Positions 1-6,524 of a DNA stretch of 6,628 nucleotides are shown piece after piece (within the stretch, counting starts at the first letter, position 1; the number at the start of each line of letters is the position of its first letter). Source of the DNA: an uncultured euryarchaeote (GTDB taxonomy: Archaea > Thermoplasmatota > Poseidoniia > Poseidoniales > Poseidoniaceae). The notes below the pieces were generated by a model. The model was not told the origin of the DNA and searched no databases. It saw only the letters and a program-made list of their open reading frames with translations. The DNA is taken from positions 1-6,628 of the forward strand of contig CALBJF010000033.1 in assembly GCA_937892665.1 (NCBI GenBank), read 5' to 3'. A program made the position numbers and the translations under genes.

Positions 1-60
1 AATTGGCGCAATTTTCATAAAATTAGGTCGTGCACCGACGACGAGTACGATTGGTCTCAT
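1..60 (-). CDS. UDP-N-acetylglucosamine 2-epimerase-like protein, second copy (N-terminal fragment, runs off left edge)
   Basis: Only the first 20 codons are in the window: MRPIVLVVGARPNFMKIAPI. The G-A-R-P-N-F-M-K-I-A-P pattern is the N-terminal UDP-binding loop of the non-hydrolysing UDP-GlcNAc 2-epimerase family (GT-B fold) and aligns with G-T-R-P-E-A-I-K-M-A-P of the preceding wecB, including the conserved Arg and Lys. The PNF variant belongs to a different branch from the E. coli WecB type, so this is not a simple duplicate. The start at 60 lies 1 base after the wecB stop. A second in-frame ATG at 69-67 would give M-I-R-M-R-P and overlap wecB by 8 bases, but it is only 2 bases from the GGGAG motif, against 11 bases for the ATG at 60. 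Whether it makes UDP-ManNAc or epimerises a modified sugar cannot be told from 20 residues. Confidence 0.85.
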   Translation of the reverse strand, partial: MRPIVLVVGARPNFMKIAPI

Positions 61-61
61 T

Positions 62-1192
62 CTAATCATTTCTCCCGTATTTTACTAGAACCTGAATGAT
101 TCTATTGACAGAATTTCCATCCCCGTATGGATTATGGGCGCGACTCATTTTTTCATAAAGAGATGAGTCTGTGAGTAAAGCCTCGACTCCATTGACGATT
201 TTCTCAACTTCTGTGCCCACAAGTTGAACAGTACCTGCAGATACAGCCTCAGGGCGTTCGGTCGTATCTCGCATGACTAGAACGGGTTTTCCTAGAGCAG
301 GAGCCTCCTCTTGTATCCCCCCTGAATCAGTGAGAATGATGTGGGATTGAGTCATCAAAAAAACGAATTCTAAGTATCCTTGCGGTTCGATAAGATGGAT
401 ATTTTCTTGATTTGATAATAATTGATTCACTGGTGCACGTACCCTTGGATTTAGGTGTACAGGATAAATGAAATCGACATCAGTATTTTTTTCTGCGAGA
501 CGCCTTATAGACTCACAAATTCTCTCGAACCCACCACCAAAATTTTCTCTTCGGTGCCCAGTGATTAGCACCACCTTTCTCTCCTCAGAGATCATTGGAA
601 ATGAATTATGTAATCGAGTGGAAATTGATTTGTTATCCTTGATTTTACTTTCCATCAAAAGCAGTGCATCGATCACAGTGTTGCCAGTTGTGAATACCAT
701 TTCGGGGTCTATCCCCTCATTCACTAAATTTTGCTTCGATTTTTCAGTCGGAGCAAAATTAAGCTTCGCCAAACAGGAAACAAGTTTCCGATTCCCTTCT
801 TCAGGCCATGGTGAAAATATATTGCCCGTCCTCAGACCTGCTTCAACATGGCCAACGTCGATTTGATTGTAGTAAGCAGTCAAAGCTGCGCAAAAAGTTG
901 TTGATGTGTCGCCATGAACTAATATTATGTCTGGTTTGTCCTTATCTAGGATTGATTGAAATTTCATGACAATTCTCGAAGTTACTTCCGACAGTGTTTG
1001 CCCGCTTTTCATCACATTCAAATCGTAATCAGGTTTTATCTGGAACAAATCTAAGACCTGATCTAGCATTTCTCTATGCTGTCCTGTTACACAAACAATA
1101 CTCTCAATAAGTGGATTCTTATTCAAGGCAAGCACAAGGGGCGCCATTTTTATTGCTTCAGGTCGCGTGCCAAACACAGTCATAACTTTCAT
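62..1192 (-). CDS. wecB: UDP-N-acetylglucosamine 2-epimerase (non-hydrolysing)
   Basis: Cytoplasmic enzyme that interconverts UDP-GlcNAc and UDP-ManNAc, the precursor of ManNAc or ManNAcA residues in surface polysaccharides. From the ATG at 1192 the protein has 376 residues, the length I recall for E. coli WecB, and the residues known to matter there fall at the same numbers: Arg10 and Lys15 in GTRPEAIK, Asp95 in HGDTST, Glu117 in GHVEAGLRTG, Glu131 and Arg135 in SPWPEEGNR, and His213 in TGHRREN. The C-terminal UDP-binding signature TDSGGIQEEAP and the RDTTERPEAV stretch are intact, so the enzyme should be active. The start is set by GGAGG 7 bases upstream. The longer start at 1198 (adding Met-Glu) would abut that motif. 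The ATG overlaps the stop of the glycosyltransferase as ATGA. No WecC-type dehydrogenase is in the window. Confidence 0.97.
   Translation of the reverse strand: MKVMTVFGTRPEAIKMAPLVLALNKNPLIESIVCVTGQHREMLDQVLDLFQIKPDYDLNVMKSGQTLSEVTSRIVMKFQSILDKDKPDIILVHGDTSTTFCAALTAYYNQIDVGHVEAGLRTGNIFSPWPEEGNRKLVSCLAKLNFAPTEKSKQNLVNEGIDPEMVFTTGNTVIDALLLMESKIKDNKSISTRLHNSFPMISEERKVVLITGHRRENFGGGFERICESIRRLAEKNTDVDFIYPVHLNPRVRAPVNQLLSNQENIHLIEPQGYLEFVFLMTQSHIILTDSGGIQEEAPALGKPVLVMRDTTERPEAVSAGTVQLVGTEVEKIVNGVEALLTDSSLYEKMSRAHNPYGDGNSVNRIIQVLVKYGRND
72..76 (-). promoter_or_regulatory. Ribosome binding site for the second epimerase
   Basis: GGGAG on the minus strand lies inside the last codons of wecB, 11 bases before the ATG at 60 and 2 bases before the in-frame ATG at 69. 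The spacing favours the downstream ATG. Its position within the wecB reading frame suggests translational coupling. Confidence 0.5.
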
Positions 1193-4100
1193 TTCCATTC
1201 CTCCAATGTGATTAATTCAATCTCTGCATCAATGATTTTCTTGGAACTGCTTTGCTTTCGAACCCTTTTTGCAGCGCCAGATGATAATTTGTCGAACAAA
1301 GAAGGGTTTTCCACGAGGCGAATGACAGCGTCTGCCATTGCTTTGTGGTCTTCGCCAGGCACTAATAGTCCTGATTCATCGTCAACAAATTCCGGAATTG
1401 CTGTAACACTCGTTGTGATTGGGACGAGTCCAGAGGACATTGCTTCATCACGTGATACCCCTTGGGAATCCATTCGTGTTGGGGTTAAAAAAACGCCATA
1501 CTGTTTATGCAAATCAGCGATTTGTGCGTGGGATAGGAAACCCCTGTCGATGGTGATGTTGTCAAATTTATGCAAGGGCTCAATAATCTCATCAAACAAT
1601 TTACCGTCTCCGACTATTTTGATCTCGAGTTGCTTGAAGATCTTTGTTTTCGATAATCTTAGTATAGCTTTTACTGTTAGATCGTTTGCGTATTTTCTTG
1701 AAGCAAACGGACGGATAGTGAGCAATTTAAGTCGTTGGACAGAATCTTTCTTTACGAAATTGAATTGTTCTGTGTCTATTGGGTTATGAATAATCTCGAA
1801 TTTGTCATGTGGTATGATTACTCCAGTGTCTTCCATGACTTCATCAGCAAAATATTTTGAAACAAAAATCAGCTTAAGATTCAAAGGCATGTTCTTGAGA
1901 AGTGGTTTCCAGAAGTCCATTCTCTTGGAAGACTCTATTTTTGCTTTTACGATTTCATCCTCTGTTTCGTAATTAAATGTTCTACGATGCCATGGCTGAA
2001 TTTCTGATCCGTGGACCCAAACTAAAATTTTCTTGTCATGAATCTTATTTTTGAGCACATCCCACATATGTTCATCGAGGAAGTGAACCAAAACCCTGTT
2101 GTGGGAATTTGTTGACAAGATGGTAGATAATGACTTCTTTCCGCCTGAGATTACACGAGTTCCTTCATATTCCCGATACGTGACTTTAGTGCCCTCTTTA
2201 AGAACAAAAACATCACAATGCAAGCCTTCGTTCCTATACTTCAAAACACGACTGTGAAGGAATCCATTGCGATATTTCTCATCATAACTTGGATAGTTGT
2301 TAGTCACCACAAGCGTTTGATTTCTTGTGATTATATCTGTTGGCGCCATGCTATGGTGGAAGAAATCGATGCTGTTAATCTCACAAGCACCTTGCTGGTA
2401 CACTCGCAATGCCACTCTAATCTCTGATGTTTTATCAGGTAGTTCGAACGTAATATTTGAATTGGCTAATGACAGATCACTACCGATTTTATTGCGATTC
2501 TCATCATAAAAAATCACCGCTAACATCAAGCGCAAACCTGGGCTTGCGTCAAGATGTAATTTAACGATTGAATCTACAGCGCCGATGTCGTGGGGTGCTT
2601 GGAACTCACTCCAATAAAGATAAGTGTGTTCGCCTTGGTTGAGGTTGGAATGCAATAAGGTTTTTCCGTCTATAAAGCCGATGTTGACTCTTTCTTTTTC
2701 AATATCGCAAATTTGTTGGTATACCTCGGCCGAGGATAAATACATGCCTTTTGCGGTTTCGGATTGTCCCTCGATGGCTTCAGAACGCACTAACAATTGA
2801 GAATAATCAATTCCCATATCAAGGGTATTTTCCGAATTGAAAGGTTTGTTAAAACTTAACTTTGAAGGTACAATTTCGGAGTCATCAATAACGAACCCAT
2901 CCATCTGAATGTGGCCTAATTGTGCCCATTTACGCAGATTTGGAATAACCGGTCTATTCATGATCAATTTTTTCGGTATTAAACTGGCAAAAATAGGTAC
3001 CTCCGTTACAAATCTGTATTCAGAAATCTTTGCATCGCCCATTACCCCTTCATCGGCCTTGGTATCTATGAATTTAGATATCGCTTTATTTTCAACGTAT
3101 TCCGTGGCATGACACAGATCAATGAGATAATTACTGCCGTATGAATACTCTGGATTCCACACAGATAGATATTGATGAGGCCCTAAGAATTCTTCGAAGA
3201 AATGAGATTCGATCTCATTGGTATTGTTTATTTTGTGCTCACTGAACGATTCGCTATCCCAGATTTCGTCGCTGAATAAGCGCAATTCAGTATGGTTCAT
3301 TGTTTGGACTTCAAATTGATCAATGATTCTCTTTGCCTCTCTCTCGTTATCAATTTTACACACTACCAGGACAGAATCTGGCCTCCTTGGGGATCCTTGC
3401 AGACTGATTTTATTGACGATGTATTCAAACCGGTGTCTGTAGGTGTGGTCAGAGAAAACTTTCCTAAGGCCAGATAACCTGATGTATTTTCTTTGGTTTT
3501 CTGTGTAGCTGAGATATCTGGTTACAGTTCTTGTACCAGAGTCAGAAGAGAATACTATGTCCCCAAAGAATAGATCTACTCCTCGTGAATAATTACTGAA
3601 TACATGCGTGTTTGAAGCAAGAAGTTCGAAAACTCTCCGAGCAAACATCGTGGGGGAATTCTTGATTGTATTGAGATTCATCCCGATATCATATCCTTTG
3701 TATGCAAGGTTGATGTCCTCAAAACTCAATGTACCAATAATATAGTTTTCAAAGGATTCAGGGAATGAATAATCAGGATTATCATCCAGATAGTTTCGAT
3801 CATAAATATCCAGCTCAAGTTTTTCTAAAACACCATTCATGATGCTCTCCATGTCCTTATTTCTTTGAGCGTATTTCCTGTAATATGCTCCTGCAAAACA
3901 CATCTTTGAGATTCGGTCAAATTCTTCGATTGGGTTATGTAGTTTAGGTTGGAATGCAAATGGGAGAAGGAAGATATTATCATTTGAAAGAATCTCTTTG
4001 TACCGAGGTATTGAATCTAAATCGGTTGTGAAGACATAATCAAACAATTGTGCAACGTTGAGGAAGGATTTGAAATGAACGGGATCTTCTTTATTCCAGA

Positions 4101-4923
4101 ACACCGATGGAACGTTGTTTTTTTGGGCCCATTGCAGTATTTCAATCACTTCTCTATCGCCATGACCAACCTTGCTACCCCAAAGGTCGTCCTTCCCCCT
4201 CCAAGCACTTTCAAAAAACACGATATCAGGCTGAAATGACTCGAGTTGGTTTTGGTATTCGAACACATCCAGTTGGAGGAAATCAGCTTCGAATCGAAAT
4301 GCAGAGTATGAGAAATTGTCCAACACACAGGCGACCTTTAGTTCTCGTAGAGTTGCAAATTTTCTCGTCACCATGGAAGATTTTGATTTTCGAGTGAATT
4401 CGATAAATTCAGATTTCCTTTTCATTTCTTTTTCAGGGGCCTTCCTAGTTTCAGTTTCCTCTTTGGCATGCTTCATCATTTGCGATTGTATTTTGATTTT
4501 CCAAGGCGATGGCCCAACGAGATCTAGTATTGCCCGACAATTGGTCTCCATGCCTTTCTTCATTAGGATTGGGGCTAAGGTTTTGACGGCTCTCGAATCG
4601 GGTATATTCTGTATGTTTGCCTCGCCATACCCGATGGCTAGGTTTTCATTCAGTTTGGCAATGCTTCTCAAACTCGCAACGAAAAAATTGCTGGCATCTT
4701 TCCTTTTTTTCTTGGAGAGTAAGTATTTGATTCCTTCTTGAAAATCAAGTATTATATCCTCGTTCACGGAAGATATCTTGCTTTGTAGTGACTTTTGGAT
4801 GGTAGCAAGATCAACAGGTCTTTTCATACAGTCTCTTATCTCTGGCCTGTAGGATAATCTTCGAGGTATACGATGTCGGAGCAATCCCTTCCTCTCAAGT
4901 ACCTTTTTAATTTGATTGAGCAT
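1189..4923 (-). CDS. Large multidomain glycosyltransferase (CgeB-like GT-B, GT-A-like, beta-sandwich, GT4)
   Basis: Predicted cytoplasmic protein of about 1244 residues, three to four times a single glycosyltransferase, with no signal peptide or clear membrane segment. Modules, numbered from the ATG at 4923: 1-190, helical and very Lys/Glu-rich, not recognised; about 195-508, a CgeB/DUF3880-type GT-B unit, with SAWRGKDDLW near 239, CFAGAYY near 342 and RRVFELLAS near 429; about 513-690, a GT-A-like region with YLSVWNPEYSYG near 585; about 745-855, a probable beta-sandwich; about 868-1244, a GT4 unit with NNYPSYDEKYRNGF near 875, WVHGSEIQPW near 969, HNPIDTEQF near 1046, TIRPFASRKY near 1069, and Asp1152-x7-Glu1160 in the nucleotide-sugar site. 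It lies between the exporter genes and the epimerases, so it probably builds the exported glycan; donors and acceptor are unknown. AGGGA lies 9 bases before the ATG at 4923 but only 3 before an alternative GTG at 4929 (two extra residues), so I prefer the ATG. The stop overlaps wecB as ATGA. Confidence 0.9.
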   Translation of the reverse strand: MLNQIKKVLERKGLLRHRIPRRLSYRPEIRDCMKRPVDLATIQKSLQSKISSVNEDIILDFQEGIKYLLSKKKRKDASNFFVASLRSIAKLNENLAIGYGEANIQNIPDSRAVKTLAPILMKKGMETNCRAILDLVGPSPWKIKIQSQMMKHAKEETETRKAPEKEMKRKSEFIEFTRKSKSSMVTRKFATLRELKVACVLDNFSYSAFRFEADFLQLDVFEYQNQLESFQPDIVFFESAWRGKDDLWGSKVGHGDREVIEILQWAQKNNVPSVFWNKEDPVHFKSFLNVAQLFDYVFTTDLDSIPRYKEILSNDNIFLLPFAFQPKLHNPIEEFDRISKMCFAGAYYRKYAQRNKDMESIMNGVLEKLELDIYDRNYLDDNPDYSFPESFENYIIGTLSFEDINLAYKGYDIGMNLNTIKNSPTMFARRVFELLASNTHVFSNYSRGVDLFFGDIVFSSDSGTRTVTRYLSYTENQRKYIRLSGLRKVFSDHTYRHRFEYIVNKISLQGSPRRPDSVLVVCKIDNEREAKRIIDQFEVQTMNHTELRLFSDEIWDSESFSEHKINNTNEIESHFFEEFLGPHQYLSVWNPEYSYGSNYLIDLCHATEYVENKAISKFIDTKADEGVMGDAKISEYRFVTEVPIFASLIPKKLIMNRPVIPNLRKWAQLGHIQMDGFVIDDSEIVPSKLSFNKPFNSENTLDMGIDYSQLLVRSEAIEGQSETAKGMYLSSAEVYQQICDIEKERVNIGFIDGKTLLHSNLNQGEHTYLYWSEFQAPHDIGAVDSIVKLHLDASPGLRLMLAVIFYDENRNKIGSDLSLANSNITFELPDKTSEIRVALRVYQQGACEINSIDFFHHSMAPTDIITRNQTLVVTNNYPSYDEKYRNGFLHSRVLKYRNEGLHCDVFVLKEGTKVTYREYEGTRVISGGKKSLSTILSTNSHNRVLVHFLDEHMWDVLKNKIHDKKILVWVHGSEIQPWHRRTFNYETEDEIVKAKIESSKRMDFWKPLLKNMPLNLKLIFVSKYFADEVMEDTGVIIPHDKFEIIHNPIDTEQFNFVKKDSVQRLKLLTIRPFASRKYANDLTVKAILRLSKTKIFKQLEIKIVGDGKLFDEIIEPLHKFDNITIDRGFLSHAQIADLHKQYGVFLTPTRMDSQGVSRDEAMSSGLVPITTSVTAIPEFVDDESGLLVPGEDHKAMADAVIRLVENPSLFDKLSSGAAKRVRKQSSSKKIIDAEIELITLEEWK
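1199..1204 (-). promoter_or_regulatory. Ribosome binding site deciding the wecB start
   Basis: GGAGGA on the minus strand sits in the last codons of the glycosyltransferase gene. From GGAGG to the ATG at 1192 there are 7 bases, while the in-frame ATG at 1198 touches the motif directly. This selects the ATG at 1192, which also reproduces E. coli WecB residue numbering. Confidence 0.8.
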
Positions 4924-4932
4924 GTCCACACT

Positions 4933-4937
4933 TCCCT
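4933..4937 (-). promoter_or_regulatory. Ribosome binding site for the large glycosyltransferase
   Basis: AGGGA on the minus strand overlaps the TAG stop of the ATPase gene. It is 9 bases from the ATG at 4923 and 3 bases from the GTG at 4929, which favours the ATG. Confidence 0.55.
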
Positions 4938-5691
4938 AATCGCCCTTTTTAGCTTCGGAAAGCTCGTGATATCGATCTAAAACATCCTCGATGTTTTCTG
5001 AAATAATGTCAATTTTACCATCTGAAAAACAGGCAGCCCGGTCACATAGGTCTCGGAGTGTAGCCTCACTGTGAGAAACTAACACAACAGTAGTGTCCCC
5101 TTTCACCATATTGATGATTCTTCTCTTCGATTTTTCTCTGAATGCAGAATCTCCTACTGCAAGCACTTCGTCGATGAGAAGAATCTCGGGTTCTAAATGA
5201 GAGGCGATCGAAAAGGCCAACCTTGATCTCATGCCGGAGGAGTAGGTTCTAAGCGGTCGTTCTATGAATGCCTCAATTCCGGAGAATCCAATAATTGACC
5301 CTTCAAGTTCATTTATTTCCATTTTCGATAGCCCGTAGATACTTGCGCTCAGACGAATATTTTCTCTCCCAGTAAGATTGCGTTGGAAGCCTGCCCCTAA
5401 GCCCGCCAATAAAACTACTCTACCTTTGATATTTAATACGCCTTTATCGGGTGCGTAAATCCCTGCCATCATTCGTAAAATTGTGCTTTTCCCTGCGCCA
5501 TTTGGGCCGATTACGCCAAAAACCTCGCCTTTTAAAATGGTCAGCGACACACTGTCTAACGCTCGGAAGTATTCACTGCGATTCGCTTTGATTCTTCCAG
5601 TAATTAATTCCTTGAACATTTTAGCGCCTGATTTAATCGTTGGAAAATTGAGAGACACCTTCTCGAGGGTTATAGAGGTCTCATTTGTCAA
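4936..5691 (-). CDS. ABC transporter ATPase for polysaccharide export (Wzt/TagH/KpsT family)
   Basis: Nucleotide-binding subunit that drives export of a lipid-linked polysaccharide through the permease encoded just upstream. All ATPase motifs are present in the 251 residues: Walker A GPNGAGKST at 62-70, Q-loop Gln103 in GAGFQRNLTG, signature SSGMR at 151-155, Walker B LLIDE at 171-175 followed by VLAVGD, and the H-loop His207 in LVSHS. The N-terminal extension before Walker A (FKELITGR, then YFRALDSVSL) is typical of the polysaccharide-export subgroup. It stops soon after the ATPase core, so it lacks the extra C-terminal carbohydrate-binding domain of the long Wzt type that recognises a capped chain end. 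The start is TTG, overlapping the permease stop as TTGA, with AGGCGG 10 bases upstream. The next in-frame Met (residue 25) would remove the first strand of the fold. The symbol wzt or tagH is not assigned because the polymer is unknown. Confidence 0.95.
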   Translation of the reverse strand: MTNETSITLEKVSLNFPTIKSGAKMFKELITGRIKANRSEYFRALDSVSLTILKGEVFGVIGPNGAGKSTILRMMAGIYAPDKGVLNIKGRVVLLAGLGAGFQRNLTGRENIRLSASIYGLSKMEINELEGSIIGFSGIEAFIERPLRTYSSGMRSRLAFSIASHLEPEILLIDEVLAVGDSAFREKSKRRIINMVKGDTTVVLVSHSEATLRDLCDRAACFSDGKIDIISENIEDVLDRYHELSEAKKGD

Positions 5692-6524
5692 AGGAATTTC
5701 ACCGCCTTTTTCTCAAATCGGATAAACACAGCTGTACCAAACAAGAAAACTATACCCGAAACAAGAATTGATCTGTAAATGGCGCTTGCATAGAGCACGC
5801 CCAAGTCACCCGTGACTCCTGCACGCGCCATCTCGATGTAAACCGCCAATGGATTATAAAAGTAAAGTTCGAGATATTCAGGGGGAATTATTTCAGCTCC
5901 AAAGAAAACACCCGACAAGAAAAATCCAGCCCTAACGATTAGGTCGATAACTTGCTTCAAGTCTCGAAGCCGAACCTGTATCACAGAGGCAATCATGCCG
6001 AGGCCTTGTCCAAAGAGGACAGAACATATCATTGAGACAGGCAATAAAAATATTAGTCCAGTCGGTGATATCGATTCGTATATCATGTATGGAATCACAA
6101 TCAATATACTTAGGCACAGGCTGATGAATCTGAATCCCCCGATAGCGACGTGGAAAATTTCTCGGGGAAAGTATACTTGTTGGATTAATGATGAGTTTTG
6201 AATCAAACAATTTGTACAACTGTTCAGTGTTTTAGCAAATGAATTGAAAATCAGAATACCAATCATAATCTTCAATGGGAGTAATGTGTCTGTACTACCG
6301 CGTAGTATGATGAATACCATGAAGAATATTCCGGTCAGAGCAAGCGGTTCTAGCAAAGACCACAAATATCCAAGAAAGTGACCATGATAATTCACCTTGA
6401 AGTCCCTTGAGATGAGGTTGCGAATGAGGTTTTTTCTCTTCCACACATTCCTCATCATTCTATAGGGGCCGAGAAAGAAAGGTGTCTCGCCTTCCAATAT
6501 AACTGTCGGGCCCTCATACTCCAT
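5688..6524 (-). CDS. ABC-2 type polysaccharide export permease (Wzm/TagG/KpsM family)
   Basis: Inner-membrane subunit that forms the export channel with the ATPase encoded next. From the ATG at 6524 it has 278 residues, close to the usual 260-280 of the family. A soluble N-terminus of about 50 residues ends in the amphipathic family motif SRDFKVNY...LGYLWSLLEP at about 39-60. Six hydrophobic segments follow at roughly 52-74, 83-99, 124-147, 155-182, 193-211 and 249-269, and the chain ends in a short basic tail (RFEKKAVKFL). The cytoplasmic-loop motif VYFPREIF near 117 and YNPLAVYIEMAR near 223 are also typical of these permeases. The start is uncertain: the ATG at 6524 has only a weak GAGAG 3 bases upstream, and an in-frame TTG at 6539 (five extra residues) has no ribosome binding site at a normal distance. 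It is the first operon gene seen in the window. Confidence 0.94.
   Translation of the reverse strand: MEYEGPTVILEGETPFFLGPYRMMRNVWKRKNLIRNLISRDFKVNYHGHFLGYLWSLLEPLALTGIFFMVFIILRGSTDTLLPLKIMIGILIFNSFAKTLNSCTNCLIQNSSLIQQVYFPREIFHVAIGGFRFISLCLSILIVIPYMIYESISPTGLIFLLPVSMICSVLFGQGLGMIASVIQVRLRDLKQVIDLIVRAGFFLSGVFFGAEIIPPEYLELYFYNPLAVYIEMARAGVTGDLGVLYASAIYRSILVSGIVFLFGTAVFIRFEKKAVKFL
5702..5707 (-). promoter_or_regulatory. Ribosome binding site supporting the TTG start of the ATPase
   Basis: AGGCGG on the minus strand, in the last codons of the permease, lies 10 bases before the TTG at 5691. The overlapping GGTG is 8 bases away. It supports an unusual TTG start fused to the permease stop (TTGA). 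Confidence 0.6.

Noticed and set aside
468..866. Plus-strand open frame of 132 codons
   Set aside because: It lies wholly antisense to the conserved catalytic core of wecB, and its translation shows no family resemblance.
1076..1789. Plus-strand open frame of 237 codons
   Set aside because: It is antisense to wecB and the glycosyltransferase, both of which have clear family motifs. Its translation has low-complexity Ser/Cys-rich character, no recognisable domain and no sensible ribosome binding site context.
3190..3201. Perfect 12-base palindrome TTCTTCGAAGAA
   Set aside because: It is explained by coding for Phe-Phe-Glu-Glu in the glycosyltransferase and lies mid-gene, so an operator role is unlikely.
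4316..4741. Plus-strand open frame of 141 codons opposite the N-terminal region of the glycosyltransferase
   Set aside because: Its hydrophobic Phe/Ser/Leu composition is what antisense reading of Lys/Glu-rich codons produces. There is no independent support for a gene.
5932..6219. Minus-strand open frame of 95 codons inside the permease in another phase
   Set aside because: The permease frame has the family motif and the expected membrane segments over the same bases. This frame has none and starts in the middle of the gene.
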